A stretch of 64,000 nt of DNA from Streptomyces sp. NBC_01460 (GCF_036227405.1 NZ_CP109473.1:4774001-4838000); one strand, 5' to 3'; positions 39,162 through 48,849 are shown, counted from the first letter of the stretch. Notes: generated by a model from the letters alone, not told the origin. Numbers and translations are program-made.

Positions 39162-40928
39162 GTGGACGCGCAAGGCCGTGGGCGGGACGAGGGCATCGAC
39201 CCCGCAGACCAGTGGGTACTCAACCCCGACACCGGTGATTACGAACTGCGACTGACCCCCTCCTCAGGGCGATCATCCGCGGCGGCCGGTACCTCCGACA
39301 CCAGAACGGCGCCGGGACCGCGCCGCAGGACGAAGCCGGAGGCGGAGCCGTCCGGCGACCGGGCCGCCGTGCCCGGTCAGCGCGGCGGGCGCCGGGGTGC
39401 CGGCGGCGGACGCGGGGGCCGCGAGGAGTCGCGGAAGCAGGGCGGCCGGGCGGCCGCTCCGGCCACCGGGCGGCGCAAGGCGAAGCCCAGGAAGTCCGGG
39501 AAGAAGAAGGCCCTGGTGTGGACCGGCGGCGTGCTCGCCTTCCTGCTGGTGGGTGTCGGCACCACGGGCTACTTCGTGTACCAGCACTTCAACGGCAACA
39601 TCACCTCCGTCTCCACCGACGGTGCCGGCACGGGCGGCTTCAGCAAGGACCGGGCGATCAACGTCCTGGTGATCGGGACCGACAAGCGGACCGGTGACGG
39701 CAACGAGGGCTACGGGGACGCGGGCAGCGTCGGCCACGCCGACACCAACATCCTCTTCCACGTCTCCAAGGACCGTACGAACGCCACCGCGCTGAGCATC
39801 CCGCGCGACCTGATAACGGACATCCCGAACTGTCCGACCACCATGGAGGACGGCTCCGAGAAGGACATCCCCGCGACCAGCGGCGGGCGTTTCAACACCA
39901 GCCTCGGGCAGTCGGACCGCACGCCCAGCTGCACCATGCGGACCGTCACCGAGCTCACCGGCATCACGCCCGACCACTTCATGGTGGCCGACTTCAACGC
40001 CGTCAAGTCCCTGACGACCGCCGTCGACGGTGTGGACGTCTGTCTCGCCAAGGACATCGACGACAAGGACTCGCACCTCAAGCTGTCCCAGGGCGAGCAC
40101 ACCCTCCAGGGCGAGCAGGCCCTCGCCTTCCTGCGCACCCGGCACTCCGTCGGCTTCGGCAGCGACCTGAGCCGCATCGAGATCCAGCAGCAGTTCCTGG
40201 GCTCGCTGATGCGCAAGCTGAAGTCCAACGACACCCTGACCAGCCCCACCAAGATGTGGTCGCTCGCGGAGGCCGCCACCAAGGCCCTCACCGTCGACGA
40301 CAAGATCGACGACATCAACAAGCTGCGCAAACTGGGCATGGAGCTGGCCTCGGTCGACCCCAAGAACATCACCTTCACCACGGTCCCGGTGCTGGACAAC
40401 CCGAACGACAAGGCCACCGTCATCCTCGACAAGTCCAAGGCCCAGCAGGTCTTCTCGATGATGCGCGAGGACGTGTCCTTCACCGAGGTGGAGAAGAAGG
40501 AGAAGGCCGCCGCCAAGGCCGCGGACGCCGCCAAGCTCAAGGGCGAGATGGCCGACGCGGCGGACGTCCGGGTCGACGTCTACAACGGCGGCGCGCCTCC
40601 CGGCTCCGCGCAGAACGCCCTGGACTGGCTGCAGAACGAAGAGGGCGTGCTGAAGTCCACGAACCAGGCGAACGCGCCGGAGGACGTGAAGAAGACCACC
40701 CTCGTCTACGCGCCCAACCAGGCCGACCAGGCCCGCAGGCTGGCCGACCTGATGGGCCTCTCGGCCTCGGCCCTCAAGCCGACGACGACGGACGCGGGCG
40801 AGATGGAACCGATGAAGCTGACCCTGGGGCCGGACTTCACGGAGGCGGGCAGCCCGCTCTCGGCCCCGAGCAAGGCGCCCGAGGACATCCAGCGCGTGGA
40901 GGCGGACAAGGCGGTCTGCGCCAAGTGA
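39162..40928 (+). CDS. LytR-CpsA-Psr (LCP) family cell-wall glycopolymer transferase
   Basis: A 588-residue membrane protein. A disordered basic cytoplasmic region (residues 1-112) precedes one transmembrane helix (117-139). The LCP catalytic domain (about 165-330) holds the conserved Asp/Arg residues in INVLVIGTDKR, HADTNILFHVSK, SIPRDLITDIP, and ALAFLRTRHS. A LytR_C domain (about 465-580) ends the protein. LCP enzymes attach teichoic acid-like or other glycopolymers to peptidoglycan on the outer face. The start is a GTG: VDAQGRGRDEGIDPADQWVLN matches the family. Confidence 0.92.
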   Translation: MDAQGRGRDEGIDPADQWVLNPDTGDYELRLTPSSGRSSAAAGTSDTRTAPGPRRRTKPEAEPSGDRAAVPGQRGGRRGAGGGRGGREESRKQGGRAAAPATGRRKAKPRKSGKKKALVWTGGVLAFLLVGVGTTGYFVYQHFNGNITSVSTDGAGTGGFSKDRAINVLVIGTDKRTGDGNEGYGDAGSVGHADTNILFHVSKDRTNATALSIPRDLITDIPNCPTTMEDGSEKDIPATSGGRFNTSLGQSDRTPSCTMRTVTELTGITPDHFMVADFNAVKSLTTAVDGVDVCLAKDIDDKDSHLKLSQGEHTLQGEQALAFLRTRHSVGFGSDLSRIEIQQQFLGSLMRKLKSNDTLTSPTKMWSLAEAATKALTVDDKIDDINKLRKLGMELASVDPKNITFTTVPVLDNPNDKATVILDKSKAQQVFSMMREDVSFTEVEKKEKAAAKAADAAKLKGEMADAADVRVDVYNGGAPPGSAQNALDWLQNEEGVLKSTNQANAPEDVKKTTLVYAPNQADQARRLADLMGLSASALKPTTTDAGEMEPMKLTLGPDFTEAGSPLSAPSKAPEDIQRVEADKAVCAK

Positions 40929-40932
40929 CCGC

Positions 40933-40962
40933 CGGCCGGGCAGTTCCCGCTCTGCCCGGCCG
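40933..40962 (+). terminator. LCP gene terminator
   Basis: CGGCCGGGCAG (40933-40943), loop TTCCCGCT, CTGCCCGGCCG (40952-40962): a perfect 11-bp stem beginning five bases after the stop codon. Confidence 0.8.
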
Positions 40963-41025
40963 TCCCGGCGTGTCCGGCTCCTGAGACCCCGCGCCTGTCC
41001 GGCGGCGCCCGCCCGGGGCGGCGCC

Positions 41026-41073
41026 TGCCTGGGCGCCCGTCCGATGCGTCTGCCTGGGGCGCCCGTCCGATGC
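41026..41073. repeat. Two near-identical 22/23-bp direct repeats
   Basis: TGCCTGGGCGCCCGTCCGATGC at 41026-41047 recurs with one extra G at 41051-41073. They lie in the leader of the FAD dehydrogenase gene, with further CCGTCCG motifs following. Their origin or role is unknown. Confidence 0.75.
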
Positions 41074-41160
41074 ACCCGTCCGCCCGGACAGGCGCAACCC
41101 GTCCGGCACGCCCGGCGGCTGAGGGCCACCCCCGGCCCCCGGGACCGGCATGCTGGGCCC

Positions 41161-43968
41161 ATGCCCGCCACCGACCTCACCCGAGCCCTGGCCCAGGCCG
41201 TCCGCGGCGACGTGGAGACCGGCGCGGCCGCCCGCGCGCTGACGACCATGGACGCGTCCAACTACCGCCGCGTCCCGCACGCGGTCGTGGCACCCCGCGA
41301 CGCCGCCGACGTCGCCGAGGCCCTCCGCGTCTGCCGGGAGCACCGCACGCCCGTCGTCCCCCGGGGCGGAGGCACCTCCATCGCCGGTCAGGCCACCGGC
41401 ACCGGTGTCGTCCTCGACTTCACCCGCCACATGCGGCAGATCCTGGAGCTGGACCCCGCCTCCCGCACCGCCGTCGTCCAGCCCGGTGTCGTCCTCGACG
41501 ACCTGCGGGCCGCCGTCGCCCCGCACGGGCTGACGTTCGGCCCCGACCCCTCCACCCACAGCCGCTGCACGCTCGGCGGAATGATCGGCAACAACTCCTG
41601 CGGCTCGCACTCCGTGGCGTGGGGCACCACCGCCGACAACGTCCGGAGCCTGCGCGTCGTGCGCTACGGGGGCGGCGACGCCCTGCACCTCGGCCGCGGA
41701 CTGCCCGACGCGCCGCCCGGCCTCCACGCGTTCGCCGCCGGCCACCTGGCCCTCCTGCGCACCGGCTTCCCCGCACTCCCGCGCCGCATCTCCGGGTACG
41801 CCCTCGACGCGCTGCTCCCCGAGCACGGCCCGGACCCCGCCCGCGCCCTCTGCGGCAGCGAGGGCACGCTCGCCGTGATCACCGAGGCGACGGTCCGCCT
41901 GGTCGGGACGCCGCGCGCCCGCGCGCTCGCCGTCCTCGGGTACGCCGACGAGCCGGCCGCCGCCGAAGCCGCCCCCGGCCTCCTCCCGTACGGACCGCTC
42001 ACCGTCGAGGGCATGGCCGCCGACCTCGTACGCGAACCGGCCGGGCTGCCGCGCGGCGCCGCCTGGCTGTTCGTCGAGACGGGCGGCGCCACCCCCGCCG
42101 AGGCCCAGGACCACGCGACCAGGATCGTGCGCGCCGCCGACGCCCTCGACGCCACCGTCGTCACCGATCCCGCCGCCATGCGGACCCTGTGGCGCATCCG
42201 TGAGGACGCCGCCGGCACCGCCACCCGGATGCCGGACGGCAGTGAGGCGTGGCCCGGCTGGGAGGACTGCGCCGTACCGCCCGCACGCCTCGGCCCGTAC
42301 CTCCGCGACTTCCGGGCCCTGCTCGCCGAACACGGCCTGCGCGGCACCCCCTACGGGCACTTCGGCGACGGCTGCATCCACGTGCGCATCGACTTCGACC
42401 TGCTGAGCGAGGCGGGCGTGGCCCGCTTCCGCCGCTTCTCCGAGGACCAGGCGGACCTCGTCGTGGCGCACGGCGGCTCACTCAGCGGTGAACACGGCGA
42501 CGGGCAGGCGCGGGCCGAACTCCTGCCCCGGATGTACGGCGACGAGATGGTCGGCCTGTTCACCCGCTTCAAGGACCTCTGGGACCCGGACGGCGGCCTC
42601 AACCCGGGCATCCTCGCCCGCCCCGCACGGCTCGACGAGAACCTCCGCTTCGCCGTCCTCCCCGGCCGCCCCGTGGACGTCGCCTTCGGCTACCCGAACG
42701 ACGGGGGCGACTTCTCGGCCGCCGTACGCCGCTGCGTCGGCGTCGCCAAGTGCCGTACGGCGCAGCCCGGTCCGGACGTCATGTGCCCGTCCTTCCGGGC
42801 GACCGGCGAGGAGGCCCACTCCACCCGGGGCCGCGCCCGGCTGCTCCACGAAATGCTCGCCGGCGAGGTGATCACGGACGGCTGGCGGTCCACCGAGGTA
42901 CGGGACGCGCTCGACCTCTGCCTGTCCTGCAAGGGCTGCCGCACCGACTGCCCGGTCGGCGTCGACATGGCCACGTACAAGGCGGAGTTCCTCCACCAGC
43001 ACTACAAGGGCCGCCTGCGCCCGGCCGCGCACTACGCCATGGGCGGGCTCCCGCGCTGGCTGCGGATGGCGGCCCCCTTCGCGGGCGCGCTCAACGCCCT
43101 GGCACGGATGCGCCTGCCCGCCGCCCTCGCCAAGCGGCTCGCCGGGATCGACCCGCGGCGGACGCTCCCCGTCCTGGCACGTCGCACGTTCCGGGCGTCG
43201 GCCGGGACCCGCGGGGCACCGGAGGCCGGGCCGGCCGTCGTCCTCTGGCCCGACACCTTCACCGACCACCTCTCGCCCGAGGTCGGCCGGGCGGCGGTCC
43301 GGGTCCTGGAGGCGGCGGGCCGGACCCCGGTGCTGCCCGCCCCCGGTGTCTGCTGCGGCCTCACCTACGTGTCGACGGGCCGCCTCGACGCGGCCCGCTC
43401 CGTCATGCGGCGCACCCTGGACCGGATGGGCCCGCTCCTCGGCCGGCCGCTCGTCGTCCTGGAGCCGAGCTGCGCCGCCGCGCTCCGGACGGACCTGCCG
43501 GAGCTCCTCCCCGACGACCCGCGCGCCGCCGGACTCGCCGGTTCCGTCCGCACCCTGGCCCAGTACCTGGAGGAGTACGCCCCCGAGTGGACGCCGCCCC
43601 GCCTGGACCGGCGGGTCGCCGGCCAGACCCACTGCCACCAGCACGCCGTGCTCGGCGACGCGGCCGAGCGCAGGCTCCGCGAGCGGGCGGGGCTGACCGG
43701 TGAGCTGAGCGGAGGCTGCTGCGGGCTGGCCGGCAACTTCGGCTTCGAGAAGGGCCACTGGGACGTCTCCGTGGCCTGCGCGGAGGAACAGCTCCTGCCG
43801 TCCGTGCGGGCGGCGGAACCCGGCACCGAGCTGCTGGCCGACGGCTTCTCCTGCCGCACCCAGCTGGACCAGCTGGCGGGACGGCGGGCCCGGCACCTCG
43901 CCGAGGTGCTGGCCGAGGGGCTCCCCGCCGCTCCACCCGACGGCCCCGGTGCGCAGCGGCGGGCGTGA
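41161..43968 (+). CDS. FAD-linked oxidase/Fe-S dehydrogenase fusion (D-lactate or glycolate dehydrogenase-like)
   Basis: A 935-residue fusion protein. The N-terminal FAD-binding_4 domain has PVVPRGGGTSIAGQATG near residues 62-78 and GGMIGNNSCGSHS near 138-150. An FAD-oxidase C-terminal domain follows to about 530. Then come iron-sulfur cysteines in CLSCKGCRTDCPVG near 588-601 and two CCG-type motifs, GVCCGLTYVSTG and GGCCGLAGNFGFEKGHWD. The whole set corresponds to GlcD+GlcF or Dld-type enzymes that oxidise 2-hydroxy acids and feed electrons to quinones. Upstream open frame to 41044 lies in repeats, so ATG 41161 is chosen. Confidence 0.9.
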   Translation: MPATDLTRALAQAVRGDVETGAAARALTTMDASNYRRVPHAVVAPRDAADVAEALRVCREHRTPVVPRGGGTSIAGQATGTGVVLDFTRHMRQILELDPASRTAVVQPGVVLDDLRAAVAPHGLTFGPDPSTHSRCTLGGMIGNNSCGSHSVAWGTTADNVRSLRVVRYGGGDALHLGRGLPDAPPGLHAFAAGHLALLRTGFPALPRRISGYALDALLPEHGPDPARALCGSEGTLAVITEATVRLVGTPRARALAVLGYADEPAAAEAAPGLLPYGPLTVEGMAADLVREPAGLPRGAAWLFVETGGATPAEAQDHATRIVRAADALDATVVTDPAAMRTLWRIREDAAGTATRMPDGSEAWPGWEDCAVPPARLGPYLRDFRALLAEHGLRGTPYGHFGDGCIHVRIDFDLLSEAGVARFRRFSEDQADLVVAHGGSLSGEHGDGQARAELLPRMYGDEMVGLFTRFKDLWDPDGGLNPGILARPARLDENLRFAVLPGRPVDVAFGYPNDGGDFSAAVRRCVGVAKCRTAQPGPDVMCPSFRATGEEAHSTRGRARLLHEMLAGEVITDGWRSTEVRDALDLCLSCKGCRTDCPVGVDMATYKAEFLHQHYKGRLRPAAHYAMGGLPRWLRMAAPFAGALNALARMRLPAALAKRLAGIDPRRTLPVLARRTFRASAGTRGAPEAGPAVVLWPDTFTDHLSPEVGRAAVRVLEAAGRTPVLPAPGVCCGLTYVSTGRLDAARSVMRRTLDRMGPLLGRPLVVLEPSCAAALRTDLPELLPDDPRAAGLAGSVRTLAQYLEEYAPEWTPPRLDRRVAGQTHCHQHAVLGDAAERRLRERAGLTGELSGGCCGLAGNFGFEKGHWDVSVACAEEQLLPSVRAAEPGTELLADGFSCRTQLDQLAGRRARHLAEVLAEGLPAAPPDGPGAQRRA

Positions 43969-44007
43969 CGCCCTGAGGGAGCCGGGGACGGGGCGGCGGG
44001 GCCGGCG

Positions 44008-45171
44008 TCAGAGCTTCGCGACGGCTTCGCTCACCGCCGCGGAGAGCCGCTCGTTCTCCGGGGCGGCGCCGCCGGGGAGGGCGAAGCGGCGCCGGGTGTA
44101 GCCGTAGGCCACCCCGTTGACGGGGTCGGCGTAGGCCTGCGATCCAGCTGCTCCCGAGTGGCCGAAGGCGCCCTCGCCCAGGGCCGGGTAGTCGGCACCC
44201 ACCGTTTCGAAGCCGAGCGCGAAGTGGTCGGTCTGTCCGGTCACCAGGTCGGTGCCCCGGTACCGCACCCGGCCGGCCTCCGCCACCGTCGCGGGGGTCA
44301 GGAGGGGTGCCCGGCCGTCCAGCCCGTCGACCGCCGCGGCGTACATGCCCGCGAGCCCCCGTGCCGAGCCGACGCCACCGAACGAGGCGGGGCCCAGCGC
44401 CCGCACCGCACGGGTGTTGACGAGGGCGATCAGGTCGAGCGGCGGGTCCGCGGCGAAGCCGAACGCGCGCGCCCGCAGGCTGTCCGGGTCCAGTGGGTTC
44501 GCCGCCGCCTCGGCCGCCTGCGCGGGTGTGGCGACGGGAGGACGGATCGCCGTGTACCGGGGTTCGAGCGCCTCGGGCAGGCCCAGGTGGAGGTCCAGGC
44601 CGTGGGGTGCGCGCACCCGCTCCTCGAAGATCTCCTGGATCGAGCGCCCGGTGACCCGCCGGACCACCTCGCCGGTGAGGGCGCCGATCACCAGCGCGTG
44701 GTAGCCGTACCCCGTGCCGGGCGTCCAGTAGGGCCGCTGGCCGGCGAGCCGTGCGGCGACGCCCCGGTCGTCGGCCAGGTCCTCGATGCCCAGCCCGCCG
44801 TCCGCCCAGATCAGCCCGGAGCGGTGCGACACCAGCTCACGGAAGGTCAGTTGGCCCTTGCCCTCGGCGGCGAACTCCGGCCAGTACGACGCCACCGTGC
44901 GTTCCGGGTCGATGGCTCCGTCCTGGATGAGCAGGGCCACGACGAGGTGGGCGGCGCCCTTGGTGGAGGAGTACACGGCGGGGAGCGAGTCCCCGGTGAT
45001 GCCCTCCCCGGCCCAGAGGTCCACGACCAGTCCGCCGCGGTGGTACACCGCGAGCTGGCTCCCGGGTTCCGTGTGGTCCGCGGCGAGTACGGCGGCGAAC
45101 TCGTCCCGCACGCCCTCGAAGCCGGTCGTGACCGTGCCGTGCACGGTGACGGTGTCCCTGGTGTCCGTCAT
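44008..45171 (-). CDS. Serine hydrolase, class C beta-lactamase fold
   Basis: A 387-residue cytoplasmic (no signal peptide) beta-lactamase/EstB-like hydrolase. The SxxK motif is SSTK near residue 70 (VYSSTKGAAHLVV), the Tyr motif is YGYH near 153, and a KTG-like third motif is replaced by GHSGAAGSQAYADP. This is the esterase-type (EstB/LactB) pattern rather than a true beta-lactamase. The start at 45171 follows AGGGGGAGCTC. Confidence 0.88.
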   Translation of the reverse strand: MTDTRDTVTVHGTVTTGFEGVRDEFAAVLAADHTEPGSQLAVYHRGGLVVDLWAGEGITGDSLPAVYSSTKGAAHLVVALLIQDGAIDPERTVASYWPEFAAEGKGQLTFRELVSHRSGLIWADGGLGIEDLADDRGVAARLAGQRPYWTPGTGYGYHALVIGALTGEVVRRVTGRSIQEIFEERVRAPHGLDLHLGLPEALEPRYTAIRPPVATPAQAAEAAANPLDPDSLRARAFGFAADPPLDLIALVNTRAVRALGPASFGGVGSARGLAGMYAAAVDGLDGRAPLLTPATVAEAGRVRYRGTDLVTGQTDHFALGFETVGADYPALGEGAFGHSGAAGSQAYADPVNGVAYGYTRRRFALPGGAAPENERLSAAVSEAVAKL

Positions 45172-45244
45172 GAGCTCCCCCTGGAGTGATCGACCCGATC
45201 GGTACACGGCTCCCAACTCCCGCACCGCAGGGCTTCATTCCCCG

Positions 45245-46126
45245 TCACCGAGTGGAATTTCCGGGTGGCTCCCGCTGTTCCCGCGCCACGATCTCCCGGG
45301 CGAGCGACACCAGTTGGGGCAGTGCCGGATGGCCGGGGCCGTCCCGGCGGGCCAGCAGGACGGGCAGGGGCGGCGCGTCCGTCAGCGGCACGTAGACGAC
45401 CCCCGCGTGCGGGTGCATCCCGGCGGTGGAGGCCCCCGAGACCCCGCTGCCGCGTCCGGCCGCGATGGCGGTCAGCCAGTCGTCGGTGTTGGCGACGGTG
45501 AGGGTGGCCGCCGGCCGGTCGTGCGGGGGCCAGAGGGCGAGCGTGGTGGCGCCCGAGACGGTGTTCAGGACGACGGCGTCGCCGGTCAGGTCGGCCAGGG
45601 AGAGCGAGGCGCGGGCGGCGAGCGGGCCGTCGGAGGCGACGGCGGCCACCCGGCCCTCCGTGAACAGCACCTCGGTGACGAGCCCCGGGGCGTCCACCGG
45701 CCCACGCAGCAGCGCCGCGTCCACCTCGCCCCGGGTGAGGCCGGCCGTGCGGTCGTCGATGCGGAGGAGTTCGAGCGGGGTCCCGGGATGGCGCCGCTGC
45801 CAGGTCCGCAGCAGCGGTGTGGTGTACGGGCCGAAGGCGGACCAGGCGTGTCCCAGCCGCAGCGGCCAGTCGTGCAGCCGGCCGGGGTCCAGGGCCTCGT
45901 CGAAGGCGCCGACCGCCGCGGCTGCCTTGTCGCGGAAGGCGACGCCCTCGGGGGTGAGGGCGAGGTGGTGGGTGGACCGGTCGACGAGCCGGACGCCCAG
46001 ATGCCGTTCGAGGGCGGCGAGCGTACGGGAGACGACGGGCTGGGTGACCCGGAGGCGGGCGGCGGCGCGGGTGACGCTGCCCTCGTCGGCGACGGCGAGG
46101 AAGGCCCGCAGATGCCGGATCTCCAT
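45245..46126 (-). CDS. LysR family transcriptional regulator
   Basis: A 293-residue regulator. The HTH MEIRHLRAFLAVADEGSVTRAAARLRVTQPVVSRTL covers residues 1-36; the substrate-binding domain covers 88-285. An upstream ATG at 46165 would add 13 Gly-rich residues. It is divergent from an EamA exporter across about 180 bases, so that gene is its probable target. Confidence 0.88.
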   Translation of the reverse strand: MEIRHLRAFLAVADEGSVTRAAARLRVTQPVVSRTLAALERHLGVRLVDRSTHHLALTPEGVAFRDKAAAAVGAFDEALDPGRLHDWPLRLGHAWSAFGPYTTPLLRTWQRRHPGTPLELLRIDDRTAGLTRGEVDAALLRGPVDAPGLVTEVLFTEGRVAAVASDGPLAARASLSLADLTGDAVVLNTVSGATTLALWPPHDRPAATLTVANTDDWLTAIAAGRGSGVSGASTAGMHPHAGVVYVPLTDAPPLPVLLARRDGPGHPALPQLVSLAREIVAREQREPPGNSTR

Positions 46127-46306
46127 CCCGCGCCCGCCGTTCCCCATGCCCTGTCCAGTGCTCATGCCGCCGGAGCATAACGGGAGCACAGCAGGCATTT
46201 CACGGGAGGCGCGCGGGTCTCTACCGTGAGGGCGTGAGCGCCTCGCCGTCGGTGCCGTACTGTGGACCGGGTAGTGCACTCCAGTGAACTGTAGGAAAGG
46301 TGCCCG

Positions 46307-47254
46307 GTGAACGACCCCCGCGTTGCCACAGAGTCGGCCGCAGCCGTCGCCGTCCCCGAGGCGGTGTCCGCGCTCGACGAGCCGGGCCGCGGCCCGGTTC
46401 GCCGCGGCGCCGCGCTCGGTCCGGTCGCGCTGGTGGTCGCGGGCGGGCTCTCCGTCCAGTTCGGCGCGGCGGTCGCCGTCCTGCTGATGCCGAAGGCGGG
46501 CGCGCTCGGCGTCGTCACCCTGCGGCTCGCCGCCGCAGCCCTCATCCTGCTGGTCGTCTGCCGGCCGAAGCTGCGGGGGCACTCGCGGGCCGACTGGGGC
46601 ACCGTGGCCGCCTTCGGCGTCGCGATGGGCGGCATGAACATGCTCTTCTACCAGGCCGTCGACCGCATTCCGCTGGGCGCGGCCGTCACCCTGGAGGTGC
46701 TGGGCCCGCTGGTCCTGTCCGTCGTCGCCTCCCGCCGGCTGGTCAGCCTCGTCTGGGCGGCCCTGGCGCTCGGTGGTGTCGTCCTGCTCGGCGGCGGGGG
46801 CTTCGACCGCCTGGACCCGGCCGGGGCGGCGTTCGCCCTGGGCGCGGGCGCCATGTGGGCGGTGTACATCCTCTTCAGCGCCCGGACGGGCCGCCGCTTC
46901 CCGCAGGCGGACGGACTGGCCCTGGCGATGGTGGTCGCGGCGGTCCTCTCGCTGCCGCTCGGCATCATGGAGTCCGGCTCCAAGCTCGTCGTCCCGTCCA
47001 CGCTGGGCCTGGGTGTCGCCGTGGCGCTGCTGAGCTCGGTCCTGCCGTACACCCTCGAACTCATGGCCCTGCGACGGCTGCCCGCGCCCACCTTCGCGGT
47101 CCTGATGAGCCTCGAACCGGCCATCGCGGCCACGGCGGGCTTCCTCCTGCTCGACCAGGCCCTCTCCTCGACCGAGGCCCTGGCCATCGCCCTCGTCATC
47201 GGTGCGAGCATCGGCGCGGTGCGCAGCCAGGGGCGGGGCTCCCGGAAGCGGTGA
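46307..47254 (+). CDS. EamA/DMT family transporter (RhtA-like exporter)
   Basis: A 315-residue membrane protein with ten hydrophobic helices in two EamA repeats (about residues 40-165 and 175-305). GMNMLFYQAVDRIPLGAAVTLEVLGPL and LMALRRLPAPTFAVLMSLEPAIAATAGFLLL are typical of RhtA-type amino acid/metabolite exporters. It starts with a GTG preceded by AGGAAAGG. It is probably regulated by the divergent LysR protein. Confidence 0.9.
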   Translation: MNDPRVATESAAAVAVPEAVSALDEPGRGPVRRGAALGPVALVVAGGLSVQFGAAVAVLLMPKAGALGVVTLRLAAAALILLVVCRPKLRGHSRADWGTVAAFGVAMGGMNMLFYQAVDRIPLGAAVTLEVLGPLVLSVVASRRLVSLVWAALALGGVVLLGGGGFDRLDPAGAAFALGAGAMWAVYILFSARTGRRFPQADGLALAMVVAAVLSLPLGIMESGSKLVVPSTLGLGVAVALLSSVLPYTLELMALRRLPAPTFAVLMSLEPAIAATAGFLLLDQALSSTEALAIALVIGASIGAVRSQGRGSRKR

Positions 47255-47351
47255 GGCCGTCGGGCCGGGGTCCGTCCGTCCATGGGCCGGTCCTTCCGGG
47301 GGTCCGTCCGTTCTCCTGCGCGGCGGGGCGTCCGATCCTAGGGTGGTCGTG

Positions 47352-47891
47352 ATGGCCGACCTGGAGGAACACATGCCGGAACGCGACGATCTGCTCGCGC
47401 TCGTGACCGATCAGCGCACCAACTTTCTCTACACCGTCGCGGAGCTCGACGACGCCGGGGCCCGCGCCCGGACGACGGTCAGCGAGCTGACCCTCGGCGG
47501 ACTCCTGAAGCACCTCGGACTCGTGCAGCGCAGCTGGCTCGACGTCGTCGAGGGCACGGCCCCCGCCAAGGTCGACTGGGCGGACCTCGACCCCGACGGC
47601 AACCGGATGACCGACGGCGAGACGGTGCCCGGGCTGCTGGAGGCCTTCCACACCGCGGCTGCCGCCTTCGACCGTACGGTGCGCGAGGAGGCCGACCTCG
47701 ACCGCGAGGTCACGCTGCCCTCGTATCCCTGGTCGCCCCCGGAGCCGGTTCGCTGGACCGTCCGCCGCGTGCTGTGGCACGTCTTCCGCGAGATCGCCCA
47801 CCACAGCGGCCACGCGGACATCATCCGTGAGGCGCTGGACGGTGCCAGCACCACGGCGAAGATGGCCGAGGCGGCGTCGAAGGGGCAGTGA
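47352..47891 (+). CDS. DinB-like/DUF664 family protein
   Basis: A 179-residue four-helix-bundle DinB protein. Putative metal-binding histidines are in LLKHLGLVQRSW near residue 50 and in HVFREIAHHSGHADIIREAL near 145-164. Actinobacterial members include thiol (mycothiol or bacillithiol) S-transferases. It starts 97 bases after the exporter gene. Confidence 0.87.
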   Translation: MADLEEHMPERDDLLALVTDQRTNFLYTVAELDDAGARARTTVSELTLGGLLKHLGLVQRSWLDVVEGTAPAKVDWADLDPDGNRMTDGETVPGLLEAFHTAAAAFDRTVREEADLDREVTLPSYPWSPPEPVRWTVRRVLWHVFREIAHHSGHADIIREALDGASTTAKMAEAASKGQ

Positions 47892-47992
47892 CGAGGTCCC
47901 CGCGCGGAGGCGGGGCTCCCGGCGCGGCGTCACCGCGCCGGGAGCGGGCGCGAGGCGCACGATGGAGGGGAGCGAAGGAAGGAGGCCCGCGC

Positions 47993-48160
47993 ATGGGATC
48001 CACCAAGGAGACCGACGAGTACGCCGGGCTGTACTCCCACACCCCCTCCCAGGCCGAGGGCGAACGCGACGAACCGGCCGTGCGCGGCACGGCCGCCGAG
48101 ACCCACCCCGACGTCCCCCGGACCGAACCCTCGCAGGCCGAGGGCGACCGCGCGGAGTAG
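47993..48160 (+). CDS. Small acidic hypothetical protein, 55 residues
   Basis: A 55-residue ORF with a strong GGAAGGAGG six bases before the ATG. The sequence is highly acidic and disorder-prone and contains an internal repeat: PSQAEGERDE near residues 18-27 and PSQAEGDRAE at the end (46-55). It starts MGSTKETDEYAGLYSHT. There is no signal or membrane segment. The good RBS and repeated motif argue that it is real. Function unknown. Confidence 0.7.
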   Translation: MGSTKETDEYAGLYSHTPSQAEGERDEPAVRGTAAETHPDVPRTEPSQAEGDRAE

Positions 48161-48175
48161 CGGTGGGGGTGTGGT

Positions 48176-48610
48176 TCAGCCGCCGACCGGAAGGATCCTG
48201 ACCGCGGTCAGGCCGGGGGTGAGCGGGGTGATCGCCCGGAAGTCGCGCTGGTCCGGCGTGAAGATGCGGTCGGTCCTGCAGCGGTCAGCGAGGACGACGC
48301 CGACCGCGTCCGCGAGATCCAGCCGGAGCCCTGCGTACGTGTGACGCACCGCGTGCGCCGCTCTCAGGCCGGCGGGCTTCAGATCGGCGAGCCTGCACTG
48401 GCCGTCCGCCATGCGTGAGTTGAGTGCTTCCCTCACCTGCATGGTGGCCGGGAAGCCCAGATCCCGGTGGACGAGGTGGTCCAGTTCCGTGACGATCAAC
48501 GGGGAGATGGCCAGTGTCTCGTCGGCGAGGATCTCTGCCGCGCCGGAGTGCTCCGGCTGTGCGGAGTCGAAGGCCGCGTGGAGGGCGGACGTGTCGGCGA
48601 AGATGATCGA
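48176..48610 (-). pseudogene. PIN-domain (VapC-like) toxin without start codon
   Basis: An open frame encoding a complete 144-residue PIN domain: SIIFADTSALHAAFDS at the N-terminus, acid residues D6, E42 and D101 (DLADAVG), and TPDQRDF near 118-124. No ATG, GTG or TTG is in frame until TTG at residue 38, well inside the domain. In intact VapBC pairs the toxin begins M-I-I-F-A-D at an ATGA overlap with the antitoxin stop. Here those four bases read TCGA, which abolishes both the toxin start and the antitoxin stop. Catalytic residues are otherwise retained. Confidence 0.75.
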
Positions 48611-48849
48611 CGGCGCGCCGCTCGTTCCTTGATGTGCGCGTACACCGCGTCGTCCATGGCCTCGGCCGTGAGGGGGCGCCCGCTGTCGAAGACCGGGAGC
48701 TTGTCGCTCCGTTCGGGCCGCTCCGCGTGGTCGAGGATCAGGGCGATGCCCCGCCTGATGAGCTCCGCTTTGCTTGTCCCGGTGGCGGACGCTTCGGCGT
48801 CCAGTCGCACTTCCAGCTCCTCCGGGAGGTACACGGTCGTCTTTATCAC
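48496..48849 (-). CDS. VapB-like antitoxin, reading through into toxin DNA
   Basis: A 117-residue frame starting at GTG. Residues 1-80 are a normal ribbon-helix-helix antitoxin: IKTTVYLPEELEVRLDAEASATGTSKAELIRRGIALIL, then a C-terminal toxin-binding arm ending YAHIKERAARR. The usual stop is missing, and the frame continues 37 residues out of frame through the toxin gene (SSSPTRPPSTR...). A 13-bp inverted repeat 11 bases upstream is its likely autoregulatory site. Confidence 0.8.
   Translation of the reverse strand: MIKTTVYLPEELEVRLDAEASATGTSKAELIRRGIALILDHAERPERSDKLPVFDSGRPLTAEAMDDAVYAHIKERAARRRSSSPTRPPSTRPSTPHSRSTPARQRSSPTRHWPSPR

Noticed and set aside
44008..45171. A true beta-lactamase resistance gene
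   Set aside because: No signal peptide and no KTG motif; the SxxK/YxH arrangement fits the cytoplasmic EstB-type esterases better.
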